Positions 1-8,841 of a DNA stretch of 64,000 nt are shown here, piece by piece. This stretch comes from Leptolyngbya sp. NIES-2104. GTDB taxonomy: Bacteria; Cyanobacteriota; Cyanobacteriia; Leptolyngbyales; Leptolyngbyaceae. The stretch is taken from the NCBI RefSeq assembly GCF_001485215.1, contig NZ_BBWW01000001.1, forward strand, positions 1,426,001-1,490,000, written 5' to 3'. The translations under genes and the position numbers were made by a program. A model generated the notes under the pieces. It ran no database searches, was not told the origin of the DNA, and was given only the letters and a program-made list of their open reading frames with translations. Position 1 is the stretch's first letter. Every line of letters begins with the position of its first letter.

Positions 1-1196
1 TACCCCGTTCCCGTCTGATTGTCTGGATCATTGTGCGTCACCGTATCGACTAATCCCCCAGTCCGCCGTACGATCGGCACACACCCATACCGCATTGCTA
101 ACATTTGGCTAATTCCACAAGGCTCAAATCGAGACGGCATCAAGAACGCATCCGATCCTGCATAAATTCGACGCGCTAAAGCATCGTTGTACAGTAAATA
201 GACCGACATTCGCCCACCGTAGCGCGATGAGAGTTGCCACATCTGAGTTTCGTAATAGCGATCGCCCGTTCCCAACAAAATAAATTGAGCATCCGTATAG
301 GCAAGATAGCGATCGAGAATCTGAATCACTAGATCTAACCCTTTCTGCTCGACTAATCGCGACACCATTCCGACCAAGAACGCTTTGGAATTGACTTCTA
401 GACCCACTTCTTCTTGAAGGGCGATTTTATTGGCTCGTCGATCGTCGATCGTTTCAATTGAAAACGGTTTCGTCAACGCTTTATCCGTTTCTGGATCATA
501 AGAATCCGTATCGATTCCATTCACGATTCCAGACACTTTCCCGCCGATAAACGACAGCAATCCCTCTAGCGTTTCGCCATACGTTGGCGTTTTGATTTGT
601 TCTGCATAGGTCGGCGAAACCGTCGTCACCCAGTCTGCAAACTGCACCGCCGCCGCCATCGTGTTATGTCCCTGCATATACCAAGGGCACCACGTCATCT
701 GTTCCAACTTCCAGCGCCAAGGACCCTGATACGCCAAATTGTGAATCGTAAAAATCGTAGAAATATCCGGGTCTTGGTGCATCCACACCGGAATCATTCC
801 CGTATGCCAATCATGACAGTGAATAATATTTGGCTTCCAATAGTTCCAGGCAAACTCCGCCGCCCCATTTGCAAAAAATGTAAACCGCCAATCTTCATCT
901 TCTCCGCCATAAATCCGACGCGGATCAAATGCCGGATGTCCAAACAAATACAGCGGCACATCCGTCCCTGGCAACACCGTTTCATATACAGCAAAGGCAT
1001 TGAACATGGCAGATCCTTGCCAAACAGGTTCCGCCGGAATCTTAATCTTGTCATTGAGAAAGCCAAAGTACGGTAGGAAAATCCGGACATCATGCCCCAT
1101 CGCTCTTAACACAGCGGGCAATGCTCCGACCACATCACCCAATCCACCCACTTTCGCGATCGGTGCTGCTTCCGCTGCCACAAACAAAATCCGCAT
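1..1196 (-). CDS. glgA: Glycogen synthase (ADP-glucose type), C-terminus cut by window edge
   Basis: Transfers glucose from ADP-glucose to the growing alpha-1,4-glucan chain in glycogen synthesis. The reading frame opens with ATG at 1196 and runs off the left edge; about 398 of an expected 470-490 residues are visible. The N-terminus carries the GT5 ADP-glucose-binding signature [13 protein letters not shown] at residues 15-27. Typical GT5 segments follow: [38 protein letters not shown] and, near the edge, [12 protein letters not shown]. The family and reading direction are clear. It transcribes leftward, divergently from the Uma2 gene. It is the first of several glucan-metabolism genes in the window (GH31, GH65, malQ). 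Confidence 0.95.
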   Translation of the reverse strand, partial: MRILFVAAEAAPIAKVGGLGDVVGALPAVLRAMGHDVRIFLPYFGFLNDKIKIPAEPVWQGSAMFNAFAVYETVLPGTDVPLYLFGHPAFDPRRIYGGEDEDWRFTFFANGAAEFAWNYWKPNIIHCHDWHTGMIPVWMHQDPDISTIFTIHNLAYQGPWRWKLEQMTWCPWYMQGHNTMAAAVQFADWVTTVSPTYAEQIKTPTYGETLEGLLSFIGGKVSGIVNGIDTDSYDPETDKALTKPFSIETIDDRRANKIALQEEVGLEVNSKAFLVGMVSRLVEQKGLDLVIQILDRYLAYTDAQFILLGTGDRYYETQMWQLSSRYGGRMSVYLLYNDALARRIYAGSDAFLMPSRFEPCGISQMLAMRYGCVPIVRRTGGLVDTVTHNDPDNQTGTG

Positions 1197-1292
1197 CTGG
1201 CTTTCCTCTTTGGTTTCGCACTGTCATCATACCGAAATGACCCTCCCCATTTCCGGGTATGTCAAAATCAAAGAAATGCTGAGGTTCGTCTG

Positions 1293-1961
1293 ATGATTAT
1301 TCAAGTTTCGACTCCTCCCTTGGAAAGCGGCGATCGACTGTCCCGCACTGAGTTCGAGCGTCGTTATGCTCAAGCCCCTCATTTGAAAGCTGAATTAATT
1401 GAAGGAGTCGTATACGTGGCATCACCTGTTCGAGTTAGACAACACGGCAGACCTCATGCACAACTCATGACCTGGTTGGGAACTTACGCTGCCGCAACTC
1501 CAGGCGTTGATATTGCCGATAACTCTACCGTTCGGCTTGATCTCGACAACGAGCCACAACCTGATGCTTTATTGCGAATTGAACCAGAAGTCGGTGGCGG
1601 CTCTCGAATTACTGAAGATGACTATATCGAAGGTGCGCCAGAACTGGTCGTCGAAATTGCTGCCAGTAGTGCATCGGTTGATCTCAATGCCAAGCTGAAC
1701 GCTTATCGTCGAAATGGCGTAAAGGAATATTTGGTTTGGCAAATTTATGAAAATCAAATTCGCTGGTTTCACTTACAAGACAGCGAGTATGTGCCGTTGG
1801 AACTTGAAGCGGGTGTGATCAAAAGTCGGGTGTTTCCGGGATTGTGGTTAGAGATCGGCTCACTCCAACAAGGCGATATCGCGATCGTGTTATCAATGCT
1901 CCAAACTGGTTTGAGCAGTCCGGAGCATCAGGAATTTGTCGATCGACTTAAGCAGATTTAG
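1293..1961 (+). CDS. Uma2-family putative restriction endonuclease-like protein (DUF820)
   Basis: A 222-residue member of the Uma2/DUF820 family, which expands greatly in cyanobacteria and has a PD-(D/E)XK nuclease-like fold; no cellular role is established. Visible family features are the N-terminal [11 protein letters not shown]-type strand, the PDALLRI motif, the segment [14 protein letters not shown] and the KEYLVWQI segment, which carry the predicted active-site acidic residues and lysine region. The 3' end overlaps the 3' end of convergent cysH by 14 bp. It is one of three Uma2 genes in this window (others at 32262 and 61296). Confidence 0.85.
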   Translation: MIIQVSTPPLESGDRLSRTEFERRYAQAPHLKAELIEGVVYVASPVRVRQHGRPHAQLMTWLGTYAAATPGVDIADNSTVRLDLDNEPQPDALLRIEPEVGGGSRITEDDYIEGAPELVVEIAASSASVDLNAKLNAYRRNGVKEYLVWQIYENQIRWFHLQDSEYVPLELEAGVIKSRVFPGLWLEIGSLQQGDIAIVLSMLQTGLSSPEHQEFVDRLKQI

Positions 1962-2694
1962 TCGGATTCATCGCGTGTAAGCCACATTCTTTTTTCGTGG
2001 CATCTTCCCACCACCAGCGTCCTTCTCGTTCGTGCTGATTGGGCAAAACTGCTCTGGTGCAAGGCTCACATCCAATACTGATAAAGCCTTTTTCGTGCAG
2101 CGGATTGTACGGCACTTCAAACCCGCGAATATACAGCCACACATCCGCAGAAGACCAGTTCGCCAAGGGATTGAACTTGATCAATTGTCGATCGTCAGAT
2201 GAGAAAGCCGTATCTACTTGCGCGACCGGAACCGTTGCACGAGTCGAAGGATTCTGATCTTTACGCTGTCCAGTAATCCAAGCATCTAATGTTCCAAGCT
2301 TGCGGCGTAATGGTTCTACTTTCCGAATTCCACAGCATTCGTTGTGTCCGTCTTCGTAAAAGCTGAACAATCCCTTTTCGCTGACGAGCTTCTGAACTTT
2401 CTCAGTGTCGGGGAAAAGAATGTCGATCGACAAACCGTAGTGCTTTCTAACTTGCTCAATAAACTGATAAGTCTCAGCGTGGAGTCTACCCGTATCGAGG
2501 CTAAATACCTGAACTTTTTTGCCCAAGCGATGTGCCATATCGATCAGCACAACATCTTCTGCACCGCTGAACGAGATAGCAATATTGTCAAATTGATCCA
2601 ACGCCCGCGCCAGAATTTTCTGGGGGCTTTGGGTTGAGAGTTCCGCGTCTAAACTCGCAATGTCTAGATCGGATTGCGCGATCGTTTGCGCCAT
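1948..2694 (-). CDS. cysH: Phosphoadenylyl/adenylyl-sulfate reductase
   Basis: Reduces activated sulfate to sulfite in assimilatory sulfate reduction, with thioredoxin as electron donor. The 248-residue protein has the N-terminal PP-loop segment ([14 protein letters not shown]), the sulfonucleotide-binding region [11 protein letters not shown], and the C-terminal catalytic motif KKECGLH with Cys237. It also carries the paired cysteines C120-C121 and C209-x2-C212, which in this family ligate a [4Fe-4S] cluster. That pattern is found in APS reductases and in some bifunctional enzymes, so substrate choice (APS or PAPS) cannot be settled from the sequence. It stands alone; no other sulfate genes lie nearby. 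Confidence 0.92.
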   Translation of the reverse strand: MAQTIAQSDLDIASLDAELSTQSPQKILARALDQFDNIAISFSGAEDVVLIDMAHRLGKKVQVFSLDTGRLHAETYQFIEQVRKHYGLSIDILFPDTEKVQKLVSEKGLFSFYEDGHNECCGIRKVEPLRRKLGTLDAWITGQRKDQNPSTRATVPVAQVDTAFSSDDRQLIKFNPLANWSSADVWLYIRGFEVPYNPLHEKGFISIGCEPCTRAVLPNQHEREGRWWWEDATKKECGLHAMNPTKSA

Positions 2695-2760
2695 GATTGT
2701 GTTCTCCGGCGTTCCCTAGTAATGCGTTTTCTATTATCGATCTTTATGTACGCGATCGTT

Positions 2761-3729
2761 TTAGCTGCGGTTAATCGTGGCGAAAATCTCGTCGAGAATT
2801 TCCTGCGCCCCTTGTTTTTTTGCTCGACGCGCGAGTTCAGTTCCGAGCTTTTCAGCATCGGTTGCCAGTCCTGAAACGCTATCTTTCACGAGTCGCTGAC
2901 CGTCCAAACTTGCAACGATTCCCGTCAGCGTTAAGGTATCGCCTTCGATCGTTGTATTCACTCCGATCGGCACCTGACACCCGCCTTCTAATTCCCGCAG
3001 AAATGCTCGTTCTGCATAACAGCGATAAGCGGTTGGCTGATGTTGTAACACTTTGAGAATTTCAAGAATCTCGGTATCTCCTTCACGGCATTCGATTCCG
3101 AGTGCACCTTGACCGACTGCATGAAGGGAAATTTCAGCGGGAATGGATTGATGAATACGATCGCTTAAATCCAATCGATTCAATCCCGCCGCCGCTAAAA
3201 TCAGCGCATCATACTCACCGTCATCTAGCTTCTTCAATCGCGTGATCACATTGCCCCGCACATCTTTGAAGCTCAGATGCGGGTAATGATGCCGCAACTG
3301 AGCCAACCGACGCAACGACGACGTTCCAATCACCGATCCTTCTGGTAATGAAGCGAGGTCTTTATCTTTGTGCTTTTCATGCACGACCAGCGCATCTGCG
3401 GGATCTTCGCGCTCCGTGACGCAACCGAGCATCAAACCATCCGGAAGCCGAGTCGGTAAATCTTTGAGGGAATGCACCGCAAAATCTGTCGTGCGATTGA
3501 GCATTCCATCTTCGAGTTCTTTAGTAAATAAGCCTTTATCGCCAATTTTTGCCAATGCGACATTGAGCACTTTATCGCCTTGAGTCTCCATTGTGTGGAC
3601 TTCAAACGTGCGATCGGGAAATGCTTTCTGTAACTGCTCCTGCACCCAATAAGTCTGCACTAATGCAAGCTGACTTTTACGCGAAGCAATACGGATGGTA
3701 CGGGTTGGGCTAGAAACAGTTGAAGACAT
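2761..3729 (-). CDS. hemC: Hydroxymethylbilane synthase (porphobilinogen deaminase)
   Basis: Polymerises four porphobilinogen units to hydroxymethylbilane in tetrapyrrole synthesis, feeding heme, chlorophyll, phycobilin and corrin. The 322-residue length is normal. Signatures: [15 protein letters not shown] at the N-terminus, [10 protein letters not shown], the [10 protein letters not shown] loop, [20 protein letters not shown] and the dipyrromethane cofactor attachment site [10 protein letters not shown] (Cys near residue 253). The gene is monocistronic and leftward; its start region faces the HicAB locus across about 210 bp. Confidence 0.96.
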   Translation of the reverse strand: MSSTVSSPTRTIRIASRKSQLALVQTYWVQEQLQKAFPDRTFEVHTMETQGDKVLNVALAKIGDKGLFTKELEDGMLNRTTDFAVHSLKDLPTRLPDGLMLGCVTEREDPADALVVHEKHKDKDLASLPEGSVIGTSSLRRLAQLRHHYPHLSFKDVRGNVITRLKKLDDGEYDALILAAAGLNRLDLSDRIHQSIPAEISLHAVGQGALGIECREGDTEILEILKVLQHQPTAYRCYAERAFLRELEGGCQVPIGVNTTIEGDTLTLTGIVASLDGQRLVKDSVSGLATDAEKLGTELARRAKKQGAQEILDEIFATINRS

Positions 3730-3942
3730 AATTAACGGGAAGTTGAAACGTGCTTTTCAAGTGGCTTTCTTCACCTTACCGTAGTGTGAGACCCGATTTG
3801 TGCGCGATCGCGCTTGAATTCGTTACAGATGATTAAGCAGAACATTCTCTGCGATCGAGCAAATTTGCACAATAAACGAAGATAAAATACTTCATCGCAC
3901 AGGAGTAGGCTTTCATAAAATTGTTGCTCCAATAGAATAGAA

Positions 3943-4203
3943 ATGAAAAAGATCAAGCTTGTTGAACTCTTCCTATCTGAACCTGTTGAGGTTAGATTTG
4001 AAGAAGTTCGTGCTTTGCTCAATGCTTTCGATTTTGAAGAAGTTCGATCGAAAGGCAGTCATCATACTTTTCGTGATTCAGAAGGACGAACAATAACTGT
4101 TCCGAAGAAAGGTGGACAGAAGGTTAAACGAACTTATATTAAAGAAGTTGTGAGCTTGCTTAAGTTAGAAGAGTGGTATGCCAATCAGCAAGAAAAATCC
4201 TGA
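3943..4203 (+). CDS. hicA: HicA-family mRNA interferase toxin
   Basis: Small (86-residue) double-stranded-RNA-binding-fold toxin of a type II toxin-antitoxin pair; HicA proteins cleave mRNA. The diagnostic segment is SKGSHHTFRDSEGR followed by ITVPKKGGQKVKRTYIKEV: the histidine after GS is the catalytic residue in characterised HicA toxins, and the following strand and helix complete the fold. This version has about 20 extra N-terminal residues compared with the shortest HicA proteins. Its last 26 bp overlap the start of the downstream antitoxin gene, in the usual toxin-first order. Confidence 0.88.
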   Translation: MKKIKLVELFLSEPVEVRFEEVRALLNAFDFEEVRSKGSHHTFRDSEGRTITVPKKGGQKVKRTYIKEVVSLLKLEEWYANQQEKS

Positions 4204-4435
4204 GTCTCTGGAATACTATTTGAATTTGACCTATGCCGTAACTGTCTATCCTGAGCCGGAAGGTGGTTATGTTGCTACGATTAAAGACCTTCCTGGCTGT
4301 ATCACTCAGGGTGAAACGGCTGAAGAAATTATGGAAAACATTGAGGAAGCGCGGCAGTTGTGGATCGAAACTGCCTACGATTTTGGTGATCCGATTCCTT
4401 TACCTTCTGATCACTTATCTGCTAAAGCTTCTTGA
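4178..4435 (+). CDS. hicB: HicB-family antitoxin
   Basis: Partner antitoxin that neutralises HicA. The 85-residue protein has the partially degraded RNase H-like HicB core: YAVTVYPEPEGGYVATIKDLPGCITQGET followed by a helix AEEIMENIEEARQLWIETA and the typical YDFGDPIPLPS ending. No clear C-terminal ribbon-helix-helix or HTH DNA-binding domain is visible, so autoregulation may be weak or need HicA. Translation is coupled to hicA by a 26-bp overlap. It ends 14 bp inside the 3' end of the convergent oxidoreductase gene. Confidence 0.88.
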   Translation: MPISKKNPESLEYYLNLTYAVTVYPEPEGGYVATIKDLPGCITQGETAEEIMENIEEARQLWIETAYDFGDPIPLPSDHLSAKAS

Positions 4436-5486
4436 TTATTTTTTCTTGAACTTCTGCTGCGGTTGCAGGTGCTAACAAAACCCCATTTCGGTAATGTCCG
4501 GTTGCAAGTAAAACATTCGGCTCAATTTCTTCAATTACGGGAGCCGGACGACCTTGAGGACGCGGACGCAATCCAAACCACGATCGAACAATTTCAGCCC
4601 CTTTCAAAGCCGGACAAAACTTGATCGCTTGTCGCATCACTTCATCAAACATTGCTCGATCGGGCGGCAACACTTCCCCCGCTTCAGTCGGAAATTCAAC
4701 CGTCGCCCCAACCCAATACTCCGAATTTCCAAGTGTCACAATATGAACATCATCGCCCGTAATCACAGGTAGGGGTTTATCGCTCAACGGCTTCGGTAAT
4801 CGAACGTGAATCGCTTGACCGAGAACCGGGCGAATATCTATTTTTTCAATTCCACTCGTTCCCACTCCCGCAGAAATCACGACATAATCCGATTCAATCA
4901 CCCCTTGCGAGGTTTGAATCTGCTGATTTTGCCGTCCAATCACCTTGGTTCCAAATTGAAAATTTACGCCTCGGAGTTTTGCGCCTTCGATGAGAGCTTG
5001 AGTGAGCGCGACTGGATTGATTTGTCGATCGCTCGGTGAGTAGATCGCGGCAACGGCTCGATCGAGAAACGGAAACTCTAATTTCAATCGTTCCTGATTC
5101 CAAACTTCGAGCGCTAAATCTTGTTTCCGTCGCACTTCAACTAAACGATGCCAAACTTCTAAATCGTCAGAAAATTGCAGCATCAAAATGCCTTGACGGT
5201 TAAAGGGAATCGATCGACCCGTCAACTCTTCTAGCTCTGAAACCGTTTCGTTGTAATACTGAATTCCTGCCAGTCGCATTCTCAAATTGCGACCTTTTTC
5301 TTTTTTGCTAATCGCGCCCATCAATACACCGAGAGCCGCCCCTGTTGCGTTTGGGTACTCGGTCAAATCGGCTTGAACGGGTGTCGGTTGAGCATCGACA
5401 ACGGTAATTTCTAAGTCTGAAATTTTGCTGAGTTCGTAAGCGATCGTGGCTCCGACCACTCCGCAACCGACGATCGTAATTCTCAT
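4422..5486 (-). CDS. FAD-dependent D-amino-acid/glycine oxidase-family oxidoreductase
   Basis: A 354-residue DAO-family flavoprotein likely to oxidise an amino acid or other secondary amine. The N-terminus has a Rossmann dinucleotide-binding motif (VGCGVVGATIAYEL) ending in an acidic strand residue (VVDAQP) that binds the FAD ribose. Later segments include GVLMGAISKKEKGR, NRQGILMLQ, VISAGVGTSGIE and the C-terminal FAD signature LLATGHYRNGVLLAPATA. It resembles ThiO-type glycine oxidases of thiamin synthesis in length and C-terminal motif, but no thi genes are adjacent, so substrate is left open. Confidence 0.85.
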   Translation of the reverse strand: MRITIVGCGVVGATIAYELSKISDLEITVVDAQPTPVQADLTEYPNATGAALGVLMGAISKKEKGRNLRMRLAGIQYYNETVSELEELTGRSIPFNRQGILMLQFSDDLEVWHRLVEVRRKQDLALEVWNQERLKLEFPFLDRAVAAIYSPSDRQINPVALTQALIEGAKLRGVNFQFGTKVIGRQNQQIQTSQGVIESDYVVISAGVGTSGIEKIDIRPVLGQAIHVRLPKPLSDKPLPVITGDDVHIVTLGNSEYWVGATVEFPTEAGEVLPPDRAMFDEVMRQAIKFCPALKGAEIVRSWFGLRPRPQGRPAPVIEEIEPNVLLATGHYRNGVLLAPATAAEVQEKIIKKL

Positions 5487-5538
5487 AGATCAGGGCGAAG
5501 TAGAAATATGTTCAAAATTCATCCTTCGCCCTCCTGTT

Positions 5539-5982
5539 CTAGCCTTGCGGAATCAACTTCGCGAAAGCATCCAAATCTTTCACCGTTTCCCCATAGTAGC
5601 GAACTGCATCTTTATAGTTGTTCACGGCTGAAGCTTGATCGATTTCGACCAAATCATTTGCGATTTGTTTTGCCAAATCACGAGCAGGCTTTTGCTCATT
5701 CGGTAACAAGCTGCCAGCCACGCGGCTCATGAAAACGCGGATTTCACCCAACGGACCGTGAATGAAATTGCGAGCAAAAATAAAATCTTCTTTCTGAATC
5801 AACTCTTGCAGCTCAGGTAACCGATCGCTTAACGCCGTCAAATCTTTCGCGTAGCCTTGAATTTCCGCGATCTTTTCCGGGGTGTAAGTCGGTTTCACAG
5901 CCTGCGGACTGCTGCATCCAACCATCACGATCGCCATTAGGGTGCAACACAAAAGCGCCAAAATAGAACGTAACTTTGCCAT
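5539..5982 (-). CDS. psbQ: Photosystem II extrinsic lipoprotein PsbQ (CyanoQ)
   Basis: Lumenal lipoprotein bound to the oxygen-evolving side of photosystem II. The 147-residue precursor has a hydrophobic signal peptide ending in a lipobox (VMVGC, Cys23 predicted to be lipidated). The mature part is a four-helix bundle with the family segment FARNFIHGPLGEIR followed by MSRVAGSLLP. The promoter region is shared with the divergent Deg/HtrA protease gene starting at 6164. Confidence 0.9.
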   Translation of the reverse strand: MAKLRSILALLCCTLMAIVMVGCSSPQAVKPTYTPEKIAEIQGYAKDLTALSDRLPELQELIQKEDFIFARNFIHGPLGEIRVFMSRVAGSLLPNEQKPARDLAKQIANDLVEIDQASAVNNYKDAVRYYGETVKDLDAFAKLIPQG

Positions 5983-6163
5983 AGCCTTATCTTCTAAATC
6001 ACTGGTTCACCGCGCCTTCAAACCCTTTGAAAATAACGCAGTCTGTGTAAAGAAGTGTATCCCAAAACGTGCCCCTCCGAAGTCCTGCTACGAGAAATAC
6101 CAACCAGATTCAATCAGCGAAGATAAACTGAATACTACCGCTGTTATTTCTGCGCTTAGGTTT

Positions 6164-7342
6164 ATGGTTCTCTCCTTTAGACAAGTCGCGATCGGAGCTT
6201 CGTTGTTAGCCGTCGGTGGTGGAGCTGGCTTAGTGGCAAATCACTATTTGACCCAGCGAGGTGGACAACCGTTTCAGGTGCAACTCGCGCCACCCAGTAC
6301 AATTTCAGTGTCTCCCGACGCGAGAAATAATGAGAATTTTATTTCTGCGGCAGTCGATCGTGCAGGTCCGGCAGTGGTGCGAATTAACGCAACTCGCCGC
6401 GTATCGAGCAATGTTCCCGAAGCTTTTCGGAACCCAGTCTTCAAGCGATTCTTTGGTGATCAGCTTCCGGCACCTGAAGATCGAGTCGAACGCGGAACGG
6501 GATCGGGCTTTTTGCTCACTTCGGATGGTCGCTTATTAACGAATGCTCATGTAGTCGAAGGGACAGACACCGTTGAAGTCACCCTGAAAGATGGACGCAC
6601 GTTTGAAGGACGAGTCGTGGGAGCTGATCCCGTCACTGATGTAGCCGCTGTCAAGATTGATGCGAACCAACTCCCGATCGTGACACTCGGAAAATCAACC
6701 AGTTTAGTTCCGGGGCAATGGGCGATCGCAATCGGCAACCCGCTCGGATTGGACAACACCGTGACAGCGGGAATCATTAGCGCGACAGGTCGATCGAGTA
6801 GTCAAGTCGGCGTTTCGGATAAGCGCGTGAGTTTTATCCAAACCGATGCAGCGATTAATCCAGGAAATTCGGGCGGACCTTTGTTGAACGATCGCGGTGA
6901 TGTGATCGGCATTAATACTGCAATTCGGGCGGACGCTCAAGGGTTAGGATTTGCGATTCCGATCGAAACCGCTCAACGTGTTGCAGAACAGCTTTTCACC
7001 AAGGGCAGCGTTGATCATCCGTATCTGGGCATTCAGATGATTGATTTAACAGCGGCGATTCGTGAAGAATTAAATAAAGAGTCAGGCGGACAGGCACAAG
7101 TAACGGAAAATCAAGGGGTCTTTATCGCCCGAATTGCCGAAAACTCGCCCGCAGCACAGGGAGGTTTACGTCCCGGTGACATTATCAAGAAAATTAATGG
7201 AAAGGATGTGCAAACGGCTTCCGATGTTCAAACACTGGTTGAAGCAAGCCAGATCGGGACACCGCTTCAAGTCGAAGTGAAGCGAGGAAATAACACACAG
7301 ACGGTTCAAGTTCGTCCGGGCGCATTTCCGAAGCAAAGATAA
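6164..7342 (+). CDS. Deg/HtrA-family periplasmic serine protease with one PDZ domain (HhoA/HhoB-like)
   Basis: Quality-control endoprotease of the cyanobacterial Deg family. I choose ATG 6164 (392 residues) because the frame upstream to 5942 has no family character, while the protein from 6164 opens with a signal or membrane-anchor helix (VAIGASLLAVGGGAGLVANH). The trypsin-like domain has the catalytic triad at His129 (LTNAHVVEG), Asp159 (VTDVAAVKI) and Ser236 (NPGNSGGPLL). A single PDZ domain (about residues 285-385) contains GVFIARIAENSPAAQGGLRP. Cyanobacteria carry HtrA, HhoA and HhoB paralogues; length fits HhoA/HhoB, but the exact orthologue is not decided. Confidence 0.93.
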   Translation: MVLSFRQVAIGASLLAVGGGAGLVANHYLTQRGGQPFQVQLAPPSTISVSPDARNNENFISAAVDRAGPAVVRINATRRVSSNVPEAFRNPVFKRFFGDQLPAPEDRVERGTGSGFLLTSDGRLLTNAHVVEGTDTVEVTLKDGRTFEGRVVGADPVTDVAAVKIDANQLPIVTLGKSTSLVPGQWAIAIGNPLGLDNTVTAGIISATGRSSSQVGVSDKRVSFIQTDAAINPGNSGGPLLNDRGDVIGINTAIRADAQGLGFAIPIETAQRVAEQLFTKGSVDHPYLGIQMIDLTAAIREELNKESGGQAQVTENQGVFIARIAENSPAAQGGLRPGDIIKKINGKDVQTASDVQTLVEASQIGTPLQVEVKRGNNTQTVQVRPGAFPKQR

Positions 7343-7371
7343 AGGCTGAGCGCATCTTGAAACGGGTGCGC

Positions 7372-7695
7372 TTAGATCTCGTCAATCCTGTTTTCGAGTT
7401 CCATCCGCTGTTCCATCTGGCGGAGAAAATAGCCGGTCAACATGGCTGAAGCGAGGAGTCCAGCAAGATTCTCGCGATCGGTGGTGATTTTGACGTTGAA
7501 GCCGTCACCCGGTAGGACTCCGACCAAGCCTTGGACATTGTGGGAGACGATTTGCTTGACTTGGGGACTGACTGATCGAGCCACCCGCTCTAAAACTTCG
7601 GGCGGTTGGTGCTGAAGGTAACGCAGCAAAGCATTCGCGTCGTTGGCTTCTGCATCGGTGTGAAGAAAGTTCGCGCTGTCAGGATTAAATGCCAT
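7372..7695 (-). CDS. DUF760 family protein
   Basis: Small soluble protein of a family conserved in cyanobacteria and plastids with no assigned biochemical role. ATG 7695 gives a 107-residue protein beginning MAFNPDSANFL; an in-frame upstream ATG at 7719 would add eight residues. The core is LLRYLQHQPPEVLERVARSV, then a linker, then the glycine-rich GVLPGDGFNVKITT and a helix AGLLASAMLTGYFLRQME, which is the typical DUF760 pattern. It is convergent with the HtrA-like gene, about 30 bp apart. Confidence 0.8.
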   Translation of the reverse strand: MAFNPDSANFLHTDAEANDANALLRYLQHQPPEVLERVARSVSPQVKQIVSHNVQGLVGVLPGDGFNVKITTDRENLAGLLASAMLTGYFLRQMEQRMELENRIDEI

Positions 7696-7841
7696 TGGGT
7701 TCCACAAAAACCTATCCAATCATTTTGGCATTTCTTTACAAAATCGCCCACTTTGAAACCGGGAAAATTAAATTCTTTAAATTTGGGGTGCAGAGCGGGA
7801 TTTTGTATGATCTTGATATTCACTGCGATCGCACTATTTTT

Positions 7842-8447
7842 ATGACTTCTACGCTGTCAGATTTCACTGCGGTTTTAGAGCAAGCGGCACAAGCTTTTCA
7901 GGATTCTGCGACAAGCCGACCGGATGCGGAAAAGGTGGTAGAAGCCTTGTTGCAGGCAGAAAAGGTGGCGAAGCAAACGGCGATCGAGTATTCGTTTTCC
8001 CAACTCGAAGGACAGTGGAGACTCTGCTTTGCCACGGGAACCCGGAAGATTCGACAGGGCGGAATCAAACTCAAAAAAGGTTATTACGTCCCGAAGATTG
8101 CGAAAGCTCAGATTTCATTTGATTCCAAAACCGAAAAGATTGGCAATTTGGCGCAGCTTGGAGTGCTGACCTTGAAATTTTCAGGTCCGGCTCGGTATCA
8201 AACTAAGAAGAATTTACTCGCGTTTGAATTCACTCAGCTTCAAGTGTGTTTGGGGGAGAAACCGATCTTTTCGCGATCGGTTCGGGGTGGAGCGGAGAAA
8301 GAACAGGCATTTGATGAGACACCGATCGCGAAACTTCCCTTTTTTGCATTCTTTGCGATTAGCGATCGCTATATTGCCGCTCGTGGTCGTGGCGGTGGGC
8401 TTGCACTTTGGGTCAAGAGCGATCGCCCTTCTGGAAAAACTGCTTAA
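7842..8447 (+). CDS. PAP/fibrillin-like protein (plastid lipid-associated protein family)
   Basis: ATG at 7842 gives 201 residues; the frame is open back to 7689 but that extension looks non-coding and overlaps the divergent DUF760 start. The segment LEGQWRLCFATGTRKI matches the start of the lipocalin-like barrel in plastid lipid-associated proteins, where the consensus is an L-x-G-x-W-x-L strand. The ending YIAARGRGGGLALWVK resembles the last barrel strands of that family, which bind thylakoid or plastoglobule lipids. Family assignment rests on these motifs. The 3' end overlaps the convergent DUF2358 gene by 35 bp. Confidence 0.7.
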   Translation: MTSTLSDFTAVLEQAAQAFQDSATSRPDAEKVVEALLQAEKVAKQTAIEYSFSQLEGQWRLCFATGTRKIRQGGIKLKKGYYVPKIAKAQISFDSKTEKIGNLAQLGVLTLKFSGPARYQTKKNLLAFEFTQLQVCLGEKPIFSRSVRGGAEKEQAFDETPIAKLPFFAFFAISDRYIAARGRGGGLALWVKSDRPSGKTA

Positions 8448-8841
8448 GAATCTCTCCAGGGGGTCGATCCCAAGTATCAATATGATTGTTGAGCAATCCT
8501 TCAGAATTGATGCTGTAAGTAGAAGTTCCATTGAACAATAGTTTTGCTTTCCAAGGTACTCTCAAAGTTCCGCGTACTGTCCATTCTGCCAAAATCGTTG
8601 ATTCATCTTTGGGATAAACTCGATGCAGATCAAAAAATAGTTCAGTGAAGAAAAGTTTTCCGTGGAAGCGCAACGTCCAGAAGATAATGCGGTAATTGAA
8701 CTTCCACTTAAACGTATTGACGGGATCTTTGAAGAAAATATCTGAACTGTAGATGTCGTAAGTAATATCTTTCTCAAACAATGTTGGAAGATCTTGTTTG
8801 AGTGTATGAATGATTTCGTCGATGCGTGCTTGTTCAATCAT
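8413..8841 (-). CDS. DUF2358 (SnoaL/NTF2-like) protein
   Basis: A 142-residue protein fitting DUF2358, a cyanobacterial and plastid family with an NTF2-like cone fold and unknown ligand. Visible features: LKQDLPTLFEKDITYDIYSSDIFFKDPVNTFKW, given here as the region at residues 14-46, which holds the usual YDIY and F-x-DP elements, and the aromatic-rich sheet later (WTVRGTLRVPWKAKL, TWDRPPGEILKQF). It overlaps the start of the upstream MBL gene by 8 bp, so the two are probably cotranscribed. Confidence 0.75.
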   Translation of the reverse strand: MIEQARIDEIIHTLKQDLPTLFEKDITYDIYSSDIFFKDPVNTFKWKFNYRIIFWTLRFHGKLFFTELFFDLHRVYPKDESTILAEWTVRGTLRVPWKAKLLFNGTSTYSINSEGLLNNHIDTWDRPPGEILKQFFQKGDRS

